A stretch of DNA of 64,000 bases from positions 80,307,757 through 80,371,756 of the forward strand of contig NC_080546.1 of the NCBI RefSeq assembly GCF_028640845.1. The letters are read 5' to 3'. The notes under the pieces are model-generated. The model was not told the DNA's origin and made no database searches. It saw only the letters and a program-made list of their open reading frames with translations. This stretch comes from Ahaetulla prasina. Its lineage: Eukaryota > Chordata > Lepidosauria > Squamata > Colubridae. The translations under genes were made by a program, and so were the position numbers. Below are positions 51,201-62,373 of the stretch, piece after piece; the stretch's first letter is position 1; every line of letters starts with the position of its first letter.

Positions 51201-54200
51201 AACATTTCAATGATCCACTAATTTAGTTACTTTGTCAAAGAACGAAATAAAATTTGCTTGGCATGATCTGTTTTTGACAAACCCATATTGGCTTCTGATT
51301 ATAAATTTTGCTTGCTTCTAAGTGTTCGCAGATCAATTGTTTATTATTTTTTCCAGGATCTTCCCAGGTATTGATTTCAGGTTGATTGGTCTGTAGTTTT
51401 CTGGATAAATTTTTTCCCTTTTTGAAAATGGGAACCACATCAACTCTTTTCCAGTTCTCTGGTAGTTCTTCAATGCCCCAGGATCATTGAAAGAACTGGT
51501 TCAAAGGTTCCAAGATCACCTCTGACCACTCCTTCAGACCTCGGGATGTACGGTAATACATCCGGTCCTGGTGATTTGAATTCATCTAGCGTGACAGGTA
51601 TTCTCTTACCATTTTCTTGCCTATTTTAAATTGAATTCCTAGTTTGTCTTTTACAGTTGTTTTTGGCAGTTTGTGCTATTTTTTTCCTCTGGCTTGAAGA
51701 CAGATGCAAAGAATGAATTAAGTAGCTCTGCTTTCTGTCTGTGATCCTCACTTCCTTGCCATCTTCTCCCATTAGTAATTAGTGAATTAGCTTCATTTCT
51801 CTATTTATGAAACCACAACAAAAATCAACGCTTTGCTAATTCTCAGTTCCTGTTACAAATGCTTCAACAATTGACCAAATCATTGTGATAGACAAGCTTC
51901 CTAATCCTTTTAGATCCCATAAGGACCTAAGAGTCCTTATGGTCAGAAATTCAATTGAGTTATCATATTAAAACATACAAACAAGTATATATCTAAATAA
52001 TATGACTATTACCTAAAACCTCAAAGTATTAAAACTTATTAAGAAAAACTTTGGCTCTGGCTTCATTCTTTTCTGATAATCGTACAGTATGCTTATTATA
52101 ATAATATGCAACCTACAAGTGGGCAAGACTGCGTAGGGTAGTACGAATAGCAGGATAGGAATCCTAAGATATGTAGACTCAGAGGGTATTTGTTTAATGG
52201 AAGAAGGAATGAACATACCAGTTGTGCATTTAAAGTTTCAATATTCATCTAAAGATGAATATTGAAGAAAGGATTAGCTCAAATGAAAGTACGCACAGTT
52301 GAATTTACACAGGTCTTTGTTGCTGATTGCAAAATAATAATGGAAGAATATTTAAATGTCTATTTAAAGTTAAATAACCATGATTTTACAAAAATGTAAG
52401 CAATTACCAGCCTATTAAGAGTATGATAAATCTTGTGAATATTTGCCAGTGTTGATAGATGAGAGTTCAGCTGAAAATCTAGGAGTGAAAAAAAAATAAC
52501 ATAAAATTTATATTGTATTAGTTCTGCAAAAAAAAATGGATTATTTTTTTCCTGCACAGCTATTTTAAATGTATAAGCTAGCTAGAATTGAAGAGAATGG
52601 TCAAATTATTGTTGATGTCATAAACAAAAAGTGTCATAAGATTCTGACCTAATTTGACCTGCAGAAGCAGTGGTATCTTTAGCCAGGAAGCTCTAGAGCC
52701 AAGTATGAACTTGGGAGCAAAAAGGATTGATGATACATCCTCAACATTAAAAGCAACCATTAATACATTTGGAGTAATTCCCTGAATCACGCACACACCC
52801 CAAAAAAAACCCACTATAGCTCCAAAAAGTATTCCTAAATTCAGCTGAATCATTTCCAAAAAGACTTCTAATCCCAACATGGCTAGCTAGCTAGTTATGC
52901 CTAAATAGATTTCCCTAACAAAGCAAAACATGGCCTCATTATACAAAATAATAAAATTAAAGTTGTTGGGTAAAAAAAAATGTTAATATGAAGAGTTTAA
53001 TTGCATGTAAACAGTAGGAAAAATAGCCAAGGCAGGGTGTTTTTTTTGCAACATACGTTCTTTTCCTCCAGCATTCTGAAGCTCTCATTCTGTAAAGACT
53101 GAACAACAGCCATGCTTGCTTTTTATAAGTGTTTTGCTAGCCTGAATACTTTTCAGTCCCAAAGAGGTTTCCTGAACAAGAAAATATCAGCTTGAAGAGA
53201 AAAATTTCACATAGTCTGTCTCAAAACAAGACCAACAAATTAACATTTCACGTAACACATTAAGTTTATCCAAAGTTAAACTGTTTATCAAAGGCAGAAA
53301 AAAATTAACATACTGTGTCAAAATAAATTAGACTACACCACTTAATTTACTAATTGTAGATATGGAGGAACTCCAGGTAGTACAAACAAGCATTTTCAAA
53401 GTAATACAGTATTATAAAAATAAGCACTCTTAAAAACGACCGAATTCAGGGCTACCACATTAGAGAAGACTTTAATTTAATTCAGCAACAGTCAATTTCA
53501 CATTCTTTTAAGATAAATGAAAACTAAGGAGGATAAATAGTCTTACAGTACAAAACATTAAAATATCTCCCAGCAATTAACCCTAAGCCACAGCTAGATA
53601 AAAATATGACAAGCATTCCCAAAAGAGATTAAACTTCCTAATTATCAGCAGTGTTGAGAAAGAACTCTGTTGTGCTTCTTAGACACAAATATTACGTCAA
53701 ATACAGATCCAATAGACAAAATAAGTTATGCATTAAGTCTACACTCAAATATGTAATATTAAATCATGGTTAAGGCAGAAGCATGATTAATTTATGTTAT
53801 TATCTGAAATTGGTTGTCAACAAAGAACTTTCTTTGTTCTATTTTCATATTTCTGTGATGTCTATGTTACATGTTATGGCATCGTTGGGTTGAACTCTCA
53901 TCCATGGTTTACACTAACCTGAATTAAAGAGTCTTTTATTTATATGTTTATGTCAGCGTTCCGAGTAATGCACCCACCAAAAGCAAAACTCCCGAGGCAT
54001 GTAGATTCCTCAAAGAGCATGTTTATTGGATACATCATATCAGCACAGCCAGTGAAAATCAACTCTAAAAGTTCCTGCAGTTTTGTTGTGTCTTGCCCGC
54101 TCTCACCGCAGCCGGGGTCTGCTTATCTGCTTCCGAACGCTGAAGAATGTCCTCCCGGCCCCAGCCCTGGCTCCATGCCCAGACAGGCTGAGGAGGGGGC

Positions 54201-57200
54201 ATCTCCCGGCCCCAGCCCTGGCTCCATGCCCAGACAGGCTGAAGAAGAGCAAGTATCTCCAGCTCTGGCTCCATGCCCAGGCAAACGGAGCAACTAGACC
54301 CCTCCCCCTCCTCCACAGCATGTGAGCCTGAGGAAGGTCAATTACCAACAGCTGCCGATTGGAGTGACCCTCGCTTCAGAAGGATTGATAGGCGGCGGCG
54401 TCAGAAGGAAGGGAGGGGCAGGCCTGGATAAGTGCTGAGTCATGGAGCCACACCCCATGGCCTATATAAAGGATCTGCTTTCTGGCATTCTCTGAGTCAG
54501 GCAAAGTCTAAACATATCTTGCTGAAGTCACTTTCTGGTCTCCTGCCTGCCCTGAGGACTTTGCTAGGACTTTGGCAGAGCTGCAGAGGCACACCTGATT
54601 CGGATTTCCCTGACCAGGCCGTCAGCGGAGGAGTGGGACACGACAAGTTTTCACCTAATTAAAAGAGCAAAAGTTCCTCCTCCCAGATGTCACCTGTCAC
54701 ATTGTCCAATGAATATAGCTGGCAATCTGCTTGGTCACTCCTGTCCCCCTTCAACGGCCACCTGTTGAAATGACCTTGGTTCCCACAAGAAAACTTTTTG
54801 TTTTGACTGGTAGCCAGTCTATCTACTCCCCCCGCCCCCTTTCCCATCTCAAGGTTCATGGCAACTGTGAGGCAGCAAAAGATGGCTTCAGCCATGTTCG
54901 CTTCTGAATTAACAGTTTATTTATTAATCAAATTTATATAACCACCCATCTCATCAAAACATACAATTAGATAAAAAAAGACAATGAGTAAAAACAAAAA
55001 TATACACGTGTCTATCTATAAAGAGATGATGATTATATTGTCAATTCAGACTCATGGCAATTTACAAGGCAATAAAAACCACAGTGCTCATGATACAAAA
55101 TAAATAATTAATTAATAATTAAATGAATTAATTAAATTAATTCATAATTCAACCTAAGCTATACAAGTAGTCCTCAACTTATAATAATTCATTTAGTGAC
55201 CGTTCAAAGTTACAGTGGCACTGAAAAAAGTGACATGACCGTTTTTGCACACTTATGACGGTTGTAGGATCCCCATGGCTCACGTGATTTAGATTCAGAT
55301 GCTTGACCACTGACTCCCATTTACGACAGTTGCAGTGTCCTGGAGTCATGTGATCCCCTTTTGCGACTTTCTGACCAGCAAAGTCAATGAGGAAGCCAGA
55401 TTCACTTAACAACCGTGTTACTAATTTAACTACTGCAGTGATTCACTTAACAAATGAGGCAAGAAAAGTCGTAGGATGGGACAAATTCACTGAACAAATG
55501 TTTCACTTAGCAATATAAATGTTGGGCTTAATTGTGGTTGTAACTCGAGGACTACCTGTATATACATATACACCAAGGGCTTCACACTTCAGATCTTTTC
55601 ATCAAGTTCAATGCAATAATGAAAAAAACAAGACTTGTATTAATTTATTCTGCCAGCAAGGACATTTTGATCATGCCAAAACAAATTACACTATGAAGAT
55701 ACTACAGAGACTACAGATTTGATGCCACAGCTAAACATTTCTTCTACACGTCTATATTCATACAGTTTAATTCAGGATTTTTACCACAATTTACTGAATA
55801 AAGCAAAATGTCCTAGTTCGTCATAATTCTAATTCGAAACAGATTGTTTTGATTAGCAAGTTGTGTGAATCACACAAACTAAGTGTTGACTTAGCACAAT
55901 CTTATTTCAATTAGATTAACACAGGGCTCCATTTTAAATGCAGGTAGTGCCAGAGCCAAGGACGTTTTTTCCCACCACTGTTCTAGGTACCGGAAGTATC
56001 CAGAATGTGCTGGATTTTTTAAAATGGTTTCTGTGGGCATCTGAAAACAAACATGTTCACAAAACAGGAGCAGAAGATGTCAACGTTTATACACAGGATT
56101 CCTTGTGTGGTTAATTTGTCAACTGCAACAGGAATTAGAATTGGGTAACTCAAACTGTCTGGTTTGTGTCTGCACAGCCACTAAACAGGACAGGTACAGA
56201 CGTCAACAGATAGTTAGGACTGCAGAAGAAGCAACTGCAACCAGCCTTCCTTCCGCTGAGGATTTCTATACTGTGCAGGCTAGAAAGGAGGCTGAGGAAA
56301 TATCTACGGACCCGTCACATCCTGGACATAATATATTTCAACTTCTCCTTTCAGAACGCCACTATAGAGCATTGCATGCCAAAACAACTACGGACAGTTT
56401 CTCCTCCATGCCATCACTGTGCTAAACACATAATTCCCACAGCACTGCCTTACGCCAAAGGATATCTAACCATGTAGTAGGATTGCATCACTATTATCTT
56501 TCCTATTACCTACACCTGTTGGTATTTTATGACTTATCACTTTGTTGGTTGCATCTTATGATTTATGATTGAATCGTATGATTGACGATTTGTCACTCTG
56601 TTACTTGTATATATACCAAGAGCTTATGCACCAGAGACAAATTCCTTGCATGTCCAATCACACTTGGCCAATAAAGAATATTCTATATTCTATCCCATCG
56701 AAGTGCTTCAACATTTTAAAGGTTTCATCAGCAACAGGTCCCCTGGGCAGAAATGAGATTGGAAAGACAATTGCAAGCAATGGGAGAGAAATACTTCAGC
56801 ACCTCAGGAACTTATTTACATTTTGTCAAAGGATGGGCTTATATGAGAGAAGCCTTTGAGTACTTCACATTCAGTGACTTCCCTTTCTTCTTCCCTTCCT
56901 CTCTCTCCGAAAACCAGAGCATTACAATGAGGGAAAGCTGCAGTTATTTCCAAGGGGCCTAGGAAAAATAATTGAATGTTTCATTAGCCCCTCCAAAACT
57001 GGGCTATTTTCTCTGCTCTCATTCTATGGTCAGAGGGTTGCAGCCTAAAACTCAAAACTCTCCTAGTTTTCCTTAGGCAAGGGATGCATTATACAGTTCA
57101 AGGAAATACATAGCCTCCCAGCACCCCACTTGGGACTCAGGAGTTCCCTAAAGAAGCCAAAAGGTAGCTGATATTTCCTATTTGGGGATGGGGGGTGTGA

Positions 57201-60200
57201 TGTTTCTGCAAAGGCCATTGCTTGAAATTACCATCTGGTTCAAGCCTGCTTAACTTAAGCTTAAGGATGCTTTCTTATATTAGCTACTTTCATTCACTGA
57301 CATGCAACAAAGGTTCCTGAAAAGATTTATTTTTTTGACCTTGCATCCAAGTTCTGAAACATGCTCTGAAATGCTGTCTATATCCATCTTTACCTGCCTA
57401 ACCATGTCTGGAATGGAATGTGTTTTATTTCAATCAGCCTTCAGCATCTCTCCTTCAAACTGAACGTGGCCCTGATGATTCATGGATTTGTTCATGGTAT
57501 TTTTGTGTCAGCCGTTTAAAAAAAAAAATTGGTTTGCTATTGGCATTCCTCCACCTCACAGCCCTGAATCTAAATATGAATCAGAAAAGGTGCTGCTTAG
57601 CTTCTAAGCTCAAAGTCAAGCCCATGCATCAGAAAGGCACAAAAATAAAACTTTCAGTGTCTATCTGGATATATCCGTGTAATTGGCTGATAAAATGGTG
57701 TTCCACTGCCTTCTAGGGTGTTTTTCTCAACTTCGAACTTCAGCATTTGTATTATCTGGTGGACTCCTACCGAAATACCAACAAGGTTAAACCATAATTA
57801 GTTTTAGAACCAACAAGACCAACCTACCCCAGCTATCTGCTCAAAAAGCTTTATCTCCACTTATTAATTTTACTTTTAAATTAATGGCCGGATGCTCCAG
57901 TACAAGCAGTGCTCAAGATGTCACCATTAAAACACTATATTACAGTGAAATAACATTAAAATACAAGAACATGATATAATAGCAAATAGGCTCAAAAAGT
58001 ACCAGTAAGACAATGTTAAATTCATTTCAAATCCATTTGCAGCAAAATTGAAAGGATAAAAGATGCCAAATGAGGAGATAATCTGGCATCCTGTGCCAAG
58101 CAATTTGAGAACCTAGGAGTAGCCACCAAAGCTCTCACAAGTTCCAAACTTAACTTACATGTTTAAGAAATGCGGCTTTCTTAGGGGGCAGACTTTAAAA
58201 TAACCAGTTCCCAACTATCACATATAAGATAACCTTTATTATCACTTTTTACTGTGAACACTGGCACACATGAAAAAATGAAATTCTGATGCCTGCTCTC
58301 AAAAGAAAATACATATACCCATACCCATACATATACTAGATTTACATATGTGTATACACACACACACACATCAGGTCAATATACAGTATTGTCCCCAACA
58401 ATTTGGGTCCTCATTTTACCGACCTCGGAAGGATGGAAGACTGAGTCAACCTTGAGCCTAAAATGATTAATATAAATTATCATGAAGTTGTTCCGTTATG
58501 CTATTTTACATGAAGCTCGTTATAGAAACAGAACTATTCACGTACTATATCTGCTAAGTCAGGGAACTTTTTGGGGAGAAATTGGTTCTTTGCAGGACCC
58601 TTTCACACTTACATATAGGCCTACAATAAGTTTAAGCCACCAATTTTTTTCCTTTCATTAAGCAATGACATCAGTTGGGACTCTGGAAGTGAGCCTTCTC
58701 TAGAGCAGTGCCTGCCCTCTGAAACAAGTTTCCCCTTGAGGTCTCTTGCAGAAGTGGTTTTCAACCTATTTCTTTTAACAGAAAACAAAATGAACAAATT
58801 AGCTTAAAATGTTTAAATGTGATGTGTTAAAATGGCACCTCAAATTAAAGATCAGCGAGGCTAAACAGAGTACTTTATTTCTAGTCATACTTAAGTTCAG
58901 TATTTCTTAGTAAGCACGCTGAAGTGTGATTTTACATGTTACTATGAGAATGCATTTCTATACAGCACATGCCTACTCAAAGAAAACATCAAGCAACAGA
59001 ATTACTTCCAGTCTGTCCTTCAGGTTCAGTAGGAGTTATCCCTTCATAAAAACTGTAAGGCTGCAGCTTGAATTCTTAAAAGAGAATTTATTTGAAAGTA
59101 ATCTGTGTTTTTTTTAGTGGGCCTTAATTCCAGATAAGCATTCTGCATTTTACAACATAGCCACTTTCCTCCTAATTTCCAAGCATTCAGCAATAATCTG
59201 CTCAAGAGACCTGATCAGAAGACCTTAGATGTCCGTTCTGCATTTACGTTTATTGTTCAACCGTTCAATGGATGCCAGCTAAATTAGTTTACTGCCACTT
59301 ATTGTTGAAAGTATTGGGCCTAGTTTAAAAAAACTAAAGGAATTTGATATAAATCTACAATGTATTAATAATTACATTATTAATATGTAATATTAATAAT
59401 TGGGGGTGGGTACTTTTCCTTACTAGTAGTACATAATTACATTGCACAGACAAAATTTAAGAAGTTTACTTTTTTGCATAGTTCAAAGTTCTCCATTTAC
59501 TAAAGTGTAACTAAATCACACATATTTCAGAAGCAGCTATTTCTTACAGGGCATTCTTCCAAGATTTTTTTGGTCACTCCATATGTTTTTTTAATGAATA
59601 TAGAATATTCATAAAAATAAACTGACCAATATCATGGAGAAATAATATTATTTCTGAATAAGCATTAGGGAGATTTTGTAGAACTTAATATTTATCTATA
59701 GGAGCCACCAACTGACTTCTTCCTCTTGAGCCATATCTGTCATTGGACATTGGCGATCATGTTGGCAATCTTATTTTTATCAACACCAAATTGACTAGTT
59801 TAATTATATTCTTACCTTTAAAGTAAGATAAATACAGAATTTTCAGCCCAGAACAAACGAAAGAGAATTGTTAATTTCATATACAATGAAAAATATATTA
59901 TGGGCTACAGCGTAGACTGTCAATTATTTGTCATGATGCTAAAGAAGAATATTTATGTCGTGTACTGTGCATGGATAAGTTTGGTGCAAGTAATAGCCTT
60001 GTGTTTAAAAACTCACTGGTCACCAAAGACAAGAGGCTTTGACAGGTGACAAGAGGCTAGAGAGGAATAAGCAATATGGCTCTTCTCTGCCGCTCTAGTC
60101 TCTTCTCCATCACTGTTAAATGGAAGGCGTTTCTTTTTACTAACCTTCAACAACCAGCTTGTTATTCTGTTCCAGCTACAGAGAAACTCCTTTGCTCTAT

Positions 60201-62373
60201 GGCTACCATGCATATTCAGATAAGCCTCTTTATAAAATCAAGAATGTAAATTCTCCGTTTACAAAGCCTAGCAAAATCAGGAATTATTTTTTTTAAACCG
60301 TCCACTGACCTAGAAAAATCTATCCAACTATTAAAACGGCCCTGATCAATGAACAATCCAATAGGATTTCTCTTTTGGAAGGGCTGTCCAGCAATGAATT
60401 AAATTGCAACAGCAACTTTCTAATAAGTTTTATCCTGAAATAAATCACTGTCTTCCGTTAACCTTAAAAAAAGATATTAAGGGACGGGGGGAAAAATGTG
60501 TCCTCCAGTTTCCACCATCCCTATTTTTTTTCCTTTATTCAATGTCAATCAAACGATGGGGAAGTTTGGACACTATATATGTTGATAGCATCAAGGTTAT
60601 TATACGCACAAAAAATGGAAGGACACTTCAATTCCTACCATGGACGAATGGCTGCAGAAGCTGATGAGAGTTGGCTGAAATGGCAAAATTGACTATTTTG
60701 ATTAAAGAAAAGAATATAAGTACTTTTGTTTCCACACGGAGACTGCTTCTGAACTTTGTGCCTGAAGTGGAAAAGAATGACACTTTGATTTTGGGTTTTA
60801 CAGATTAGATTGATAGATCCTCATAGAAATGGCTAGTTTATATTATTATGAAAAAAACAAACGAACAAAAAGATGCCTTATTTTACAGCAACAGAGAGCA
60901 TCAGAAGTCGACACTTCTTTTTCTTTTTCCTTACCCTTTCTCATTTCTCTTTCCACCCCTTCTTCCTCTCCATCGCTTTCCTATTTATTTTCGTATTTTG
61001 TACCTTGTTTTATCTTAAAAGGTAAATGTAAAGGTTCCCCTCGCATTTACATGCTGGTTGTTCCCGACTCTAGGGGGCGGTGCTCATCTCAGTTTCAAAG
61101 CCGAAGAGCCAGCTTTGCTGTCTGCAGACGTCTCCGTGATCATGTGGCCGGCATGACTCGACGCCAAAGGCGCACGGAACGCTGTTACCTTCCCACCAAA
61201 GGTGGTCCCTATTTTTTCTACTTGCATTTTTTACGTGCTTTCGAACTGCTAGGTTGGCAGAAGCTGGGACAAGTAATGGGAGCTCACCCCGTTACCTGGC
61301 AGCACTAGGGATTCAAGCGGCTGAACAGCCGATCATTCGATCGACAAGCTCAGCGTCCTAGCCCCTGAGCCACCGCGTCCCCTTGTTTTATCTTACGACA
61401 ACTCAAATTTTTTTTTTAAAAAAAAATGCTAAATAAGAAAACCATTGGGAAGTTTGTTCAGGGCAAACCACATCCCTAGGAAACATCTAGGCTTAAAGGA
61501 GAGGAAGAGGCAAAGAATAGAGGAAAAAAACACTGTTTAAGGCAGGGGTCTCCAACCTTGACAACTTTAAGCCTGGAGGACTTTGCTGGCTGGGGAATTC
61601 TGGGAGTTGAAGTCCTCCAGGCTTAAAGTTGCCAAGGTTGGTTTAAGGGATCTCCTCCCCAGCTTCCTTTCCCTCTCAAAAAAGGAAAAAAGGGGGACCC
61701 CACCCCCACCCCATATACAAGGCAGAGACCCCCCACCACTCCTACCTGCAGAGGGGCAGGGCGTGCCCAGGTTCGCGCTCCGTGTGCACCCCCTGACCCA
61801 AAGAGGGGTGAATGGTGGAGAAAAGAGGGGGGGATTGTGGGGGGGGGAGAGAGAGAAAGGCAGACAGCTGTCGGCGGGATGCATTCTGGGAACTGTAGTC
61901 TGCGGGGCCAGGCCGGGCCGCGCAGCCACGGCGGGCGAGAACTCCAACTCCCACCATGCAACGAGAGGGAGAGAAGGCGAGCGGAGGGTGGGGGGGGAAT
62001 GTTCTTTTCTTTTCCCTCACCGCCGGCCCTGGATTCATTCCTCCCCTCACCCCACTCCCCTCGCCGCCGCCGCCGCCGCCCCAGGTTCGCCTCAACCCGG
62101 CCGCCGTTGAGAAGGGGAACGGAGCCACTAAAGGGGCCGCCCGCCACCGGGAGCCTCCTCGGTCGAACTGCGTCACAAGAGAGCCTCCCTCACAACCCCC
62201 CACCCCGGTTTTCAATGCATCCCTCCGAACTCTCTGTCCGCCGGCACCGAGCGCTTTCTCCCTTCGGCCGCCGCCGGTTCTCGTTTCGCCGCTTGCCAGG
62301 CCTCGCTCGCTCGCTCCCTCCCGCCCGCCCGCTCGGCGACCCACTTACTGACAGCCGCGGCATCCGAGTGCAT
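39189..62373 (-). CDS. DCUN1D4: DCN1-like protein 4, complete, eleven coding exons
   Basis: Minus-strand exons 62373-62349, 52478-52408, 49367-49328, 48670-48556, 47736-47645, 47091-47021, 43947-43856, 42283-42175, 40420-40316, 39474-39372 and 39244-39189 total 879 nt, giving 292 residues, the length of the long human isoform. The protein is a co-E3 for NEDD8 transfer: its C-terminal PONY (DCUN1) domain, about residues 100-287, binds cullins and the E2s UBE2M/UBE2F. Visible: N-terminus MHSDAAAVN, a basic bipartite nuclear-localisation segment PPRKKRRP...AKKSR (about 62-79), then [91 protein letters not shown]61 could serve shorter isoforms. One intron appears to use a GC donor. Introns hold an L2 insertion, CR1, MITEs and LTRs, none disturbing an exon. 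Confidence 0.97.
39372..39474 (-). CDS. DCUN1D4: DCUN1D4 coding exon 10
   Basis: 103 nt, AAGTAG acceptor and GTACGT donor, encoding [20 protein letters not shown] and [14 protein letters not shown]. Confidence 0.96.
39843..39975. mobile_element. hAT-type MITE, perfect 8-bp TSD
   Basis: CAGGGCTGCC...TTTGACACCCCTG with target duplication CTTTAGAG at 39835-39842 and 39976-39983. Not palindromic inside, so a different subfamily from the CAGGGGTCTCC group. It lies in a DCUN1D4 intron. Confidence 0.85.
40123..40171 (+). repeat. (TACA)n microsatellite
   Basis: About ten TACA units in a DCUN1D4 intron. Confidence 0.95.
40316..40420 (-). CDS. DCUN1D4: DCUN1D4 coding exon 9
   Basis: 105 nt, CTGACAG acceptor and GTACAA donor, encoding [20 protein letters not shown] and [15 protein letters not shown]. 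Confidence 0.96.
40600..40990 (-). mobile_element. CR1 LINE fragment with MITE insertion
   Basis: Minus-strand CR1 part homologous to 50.4-50.8 kb. A palindromic hAT MITE (40691-40801) is inserted at the same homologous site as in that copy. Confidence 0.75.
40691..40801. mobile_element. Palindromic hAT MITE in CR1
   Basis: CACGAGTCTCC...GGAGACCCCTG with 8-bp flanks CTTTGGAG/CTTTGGAA, inside a minus-strand CR1. Confidence 0.88.
41005..41483 (-). mobile_element. CR1/L3-group LINE C-terminal fragment
   Basis: The minus strand encodes [32 protein letters not shown] and [14 protein letters not shown], typical of the ORF2 C-terminus of jockey/CR1-group elements, followed by a 3' UTR with an ATTT-rich tail. 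Confidence 0.75.
42175..42283 (-). CDS. DCUN1D4: DCUN1D4 coding exon 8
   Basis: 109 nt, TTTACAG acceptor and GTGAGT donor, encoding [20 protein letters not shown] and [16 protein letters not shown]. Confidence 0.96.
42562..43132. mobile_element. hAT-type MITE with tripled internal hairpin
   Basis: CAGTGATGAAAT...ATTTCACCCCTG with flanks CTTCAACC/TTTCAACC. It is the relative of 23689-23994, but the palindromic TTTTAAAAGCATTTTT unit occurs about three times with short spacers. Confidence 0.88.
43471..43710 (-). mobile_element. tRNA-derived SINE, GCTATT-tailed family
   Basis: Minus-strand member of the same family; the tail reads GCGATAGCAATAGC on the plus strand and the head ends near 43710. 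Confidence 0.82.
43856..43947 (-). CDS. DCUN1D4: DCUN1D4 coding exon 7
   Basis: 92 nt, AACCAG acceptor and GTAAGT donor, encoding [19 protein letters not shown] and [11 protein letters not shown]. The second residue is Ala where human has Val. Confidence 0.96.
44204..44428 (+). repeat. 225-bp direct repeat, copy 1, flanking the L2
   Basis: This intronic segment is repeated at 46443-46667 with about three mismatches. It abuts the 5' end of the L2 insert. It holds no exon. Confidence 0.95.
44429..46442 (+). mobile_element. L2-type LINE, truncated at both ends, near-open RT frame
   Basis: A frame of 623 codons (44543-46414) encodes most of the ORF2 protein of an L2/CR1-group non-LTR retrotransposon: the linker after the endonuclease, then reverse transcriptase with [37 protein letters not shown], the catalytic YADDTQLYF and LNPSKTEW, and a C-terminal stretch with HLDYCNALY and LHWLPV. 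Upstream, codons for [14 protein letters not shown] and WFSKG lie in another frame, so a frameshift sits near 44540. A stop (TGA for Arg) ends the frame shortly before the usual C-terminus. The endonuclease and the whole 3' UTR and tail are missing. It lies in the DCUN1D4 intron between exons 6 and 7, antisense to the gene, between two copies of a 225-bp flank. Confidence 0.93.
46443..46667 (+). repeat. 225-bp direct repeat, copy 2, flanking the L2
   Basis: Second copy of 44204-44428. It begins inside the shared TATTT where the L2 coding sequence would normally run on to its 3' UTR, so L2 and flank share a short microhomology at the junction. Confidence 0.95.
47021..47091 (-). CDS. DCUN1D4: DCUN1D4 coding exon 6
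   Basis: 71 nt, TTGTAG acceptor and GTACGT donor, encoding [18 protein letters not shown] and VEPEN, the start of the PONY domain. Confidence 0.95.
47645..47736 (-). CDS. DCUN1D4: DCUN1D4 coding exon 5 (GC donor)
   Basis: 92 nt encoding [19 protein letters not shown] and [11 protein letters not shown]. The acceptor is TTCAG; the only donor that keeps the frame (A-G-T-D-D-V-V-G across the junction) is CAG|GCAAGT, so the following intron is GC-AG. Confidence 0.93.
48556..48670 (-). CDS. DCUN1D4: DCUN1D4 coding exon 4
   Basis: 115 nt, TTGCAG acceptor and GTATGT donor. It encodes [15 protein letters not shown] and the basic segment [20 protein letters not shown], the likely nuclear-localisation signal. 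Confidence 0.95.
49328..49367 (-). CDS. DCUN1D4: DCUN1D4 coding exon 3
   Basis: A 40-nt exon between TTTTCAG and GTAAAG, encoding [13 protein letters not shown] plus one nucleotide. Small, but fixed by phase and by family identity. Confidence 0.93.
50203..51785 (-). mobile_element. Long decayed CR1 LINE
   Basis: Minus strand contains a degenerate CR1 ORF2: [17 protein letters not shown] in the linker, then [17 protein letters not shown] and RVFLNGTTS in the RT, down to the 3' end near 50203. Several stops and frameshifts. A palindromic hAT MITE splits it at 50461-50594. Confidence 0.88.
50461..50594. mobile_element. Palindromic hAT MITE in CR1, perfect TSD
   Basis: AAGGGGTCGCC...GGAGACCCCTG with identical CTTTAGAG at 50453-50460 and 50595-50602. 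Confidence 0.9.
52408..52478 (-). CDS. DCUN1D4: DCUN1D4 coding exon 2
   Basis: 71 nt, CTCCTAG acceptor and GTAATT donor, encoding [20 protein letters not shown] then NRL. About 9.9 kb of intron 1 separates it from exon 1. Confidence 0.95.
53057..53113 (-). CDS. Candidate alternative first exon of DCUN1D4
   Basis: A 19-codon open stretch [19 protein letters not shown] ends at a GTATGT donor in phase 0. Joined to exon 2 it would stop at once, but joined to exon 3 (also phase 0) it stays open and gives ...[13 protein letters not shown]. The ATG has A at -3 and G at +4. I infer a possible alternative N-terminus replacing the first 32 residues. It could equally be chance; no promoter is clear, and the TATA-like motif just upstream is too close to the ATG to serve it. 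Confidence 0.3.
53951..54914. mobile_element. Outer solo LTR split by a second LTR
   Basis: Starts TGTCAGCGTTCC and ends GAATTAACA, flanked by 5-bp GTTTA at 53946-53950 and 54915-54919. Its own sequence is 53951-54083 plus 54651-54914; the rest is the inner LTR and its target duplication. The start resembles the TGTCAGGGTTCC LTR at 12400. Confidence 0.75.
54084..54645 (+). mobile_element. Inner solo LTR nested in the outer LTR
   Basis: Starts TGTTGTGTC and ends GACACGACA with target duplication AGTTT at 54079-54083 and 54646-54650. It has a TATATAAA box at about 54463 and 2-3 copies of an internal repeat of about 50 bp built on CAGCCCTGGCTCCATGCCCA (54149-54290). Confidence 0.82.
55164..55558. 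mobile_element. TA-flanked MITE
   Basis: TA-CAAGTAGTCCTCAACTTAT to CTCGAGGACTACCTG-TA, in DCUN1D4 intron 1. Confidence 0.82.
56160..56693 (+). mobile_element. Decayed L3/Snake1-type LINE 3' end
   Basis: Plus-strand copy with a recognisable but broken ORF2 end ([32 protein letters not shown]) and the TTGGCCAATAAAG terminus followed by ATTCT units. Confidence 0.8.
56700..61002 (-). other. DCUN1D4 intron 1, mostly unique
   Basis: AT-rich sequence with one SINE fragment (58391-58459) and a short (CA)n near 58355. No exon supported. Confidence 0.5.
58391..58459 (-). mobile_element. SINE fragment, GCTATT-tailed family
   Basis: Only the middle part (TGGGTCCTCATTTTACCGAC, GGAAGACTGAGTCAACC) remains. 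Confidence 0.7.
61018..61380 (-). mobile_element. Sauria-type SINE with 15-bp TSD
   Basis: Same family and orientation as 28117-28470. The target duplication CCTTGTTTTATCTTA is at 61003-61017 and 61381-61395. It sits in DCUN1D4 intron 1 near the CpG-rich promoter. Confidence 0.9.
61543..61640. mobile_element. Palindromic hAT MITE, right terminus lost
   Basis: CAGGGGTCTCC on the left; the right end stops at CCAAGGTTG but is still followed by the perfect target duplication GTTTAAGG (61535-61542, 61641-61648). Confidence 0.85.

Larger units (their letters stand above)
51786..53945 (-). other. DCUN1D4 introns around exon 2
   Basis: Apart from exon 2, the candidate alternative exon and a 26-bp palindrome near 52243-52268, nothing is recognised. 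Confidence 0.5.

Noticed and set aside
60013..60213. Minus-strand frame as another DCUN1D4 first exon
   Set aside because: A GTTAGT follows it, but there is no family match and no phase argument strong enough to support it.
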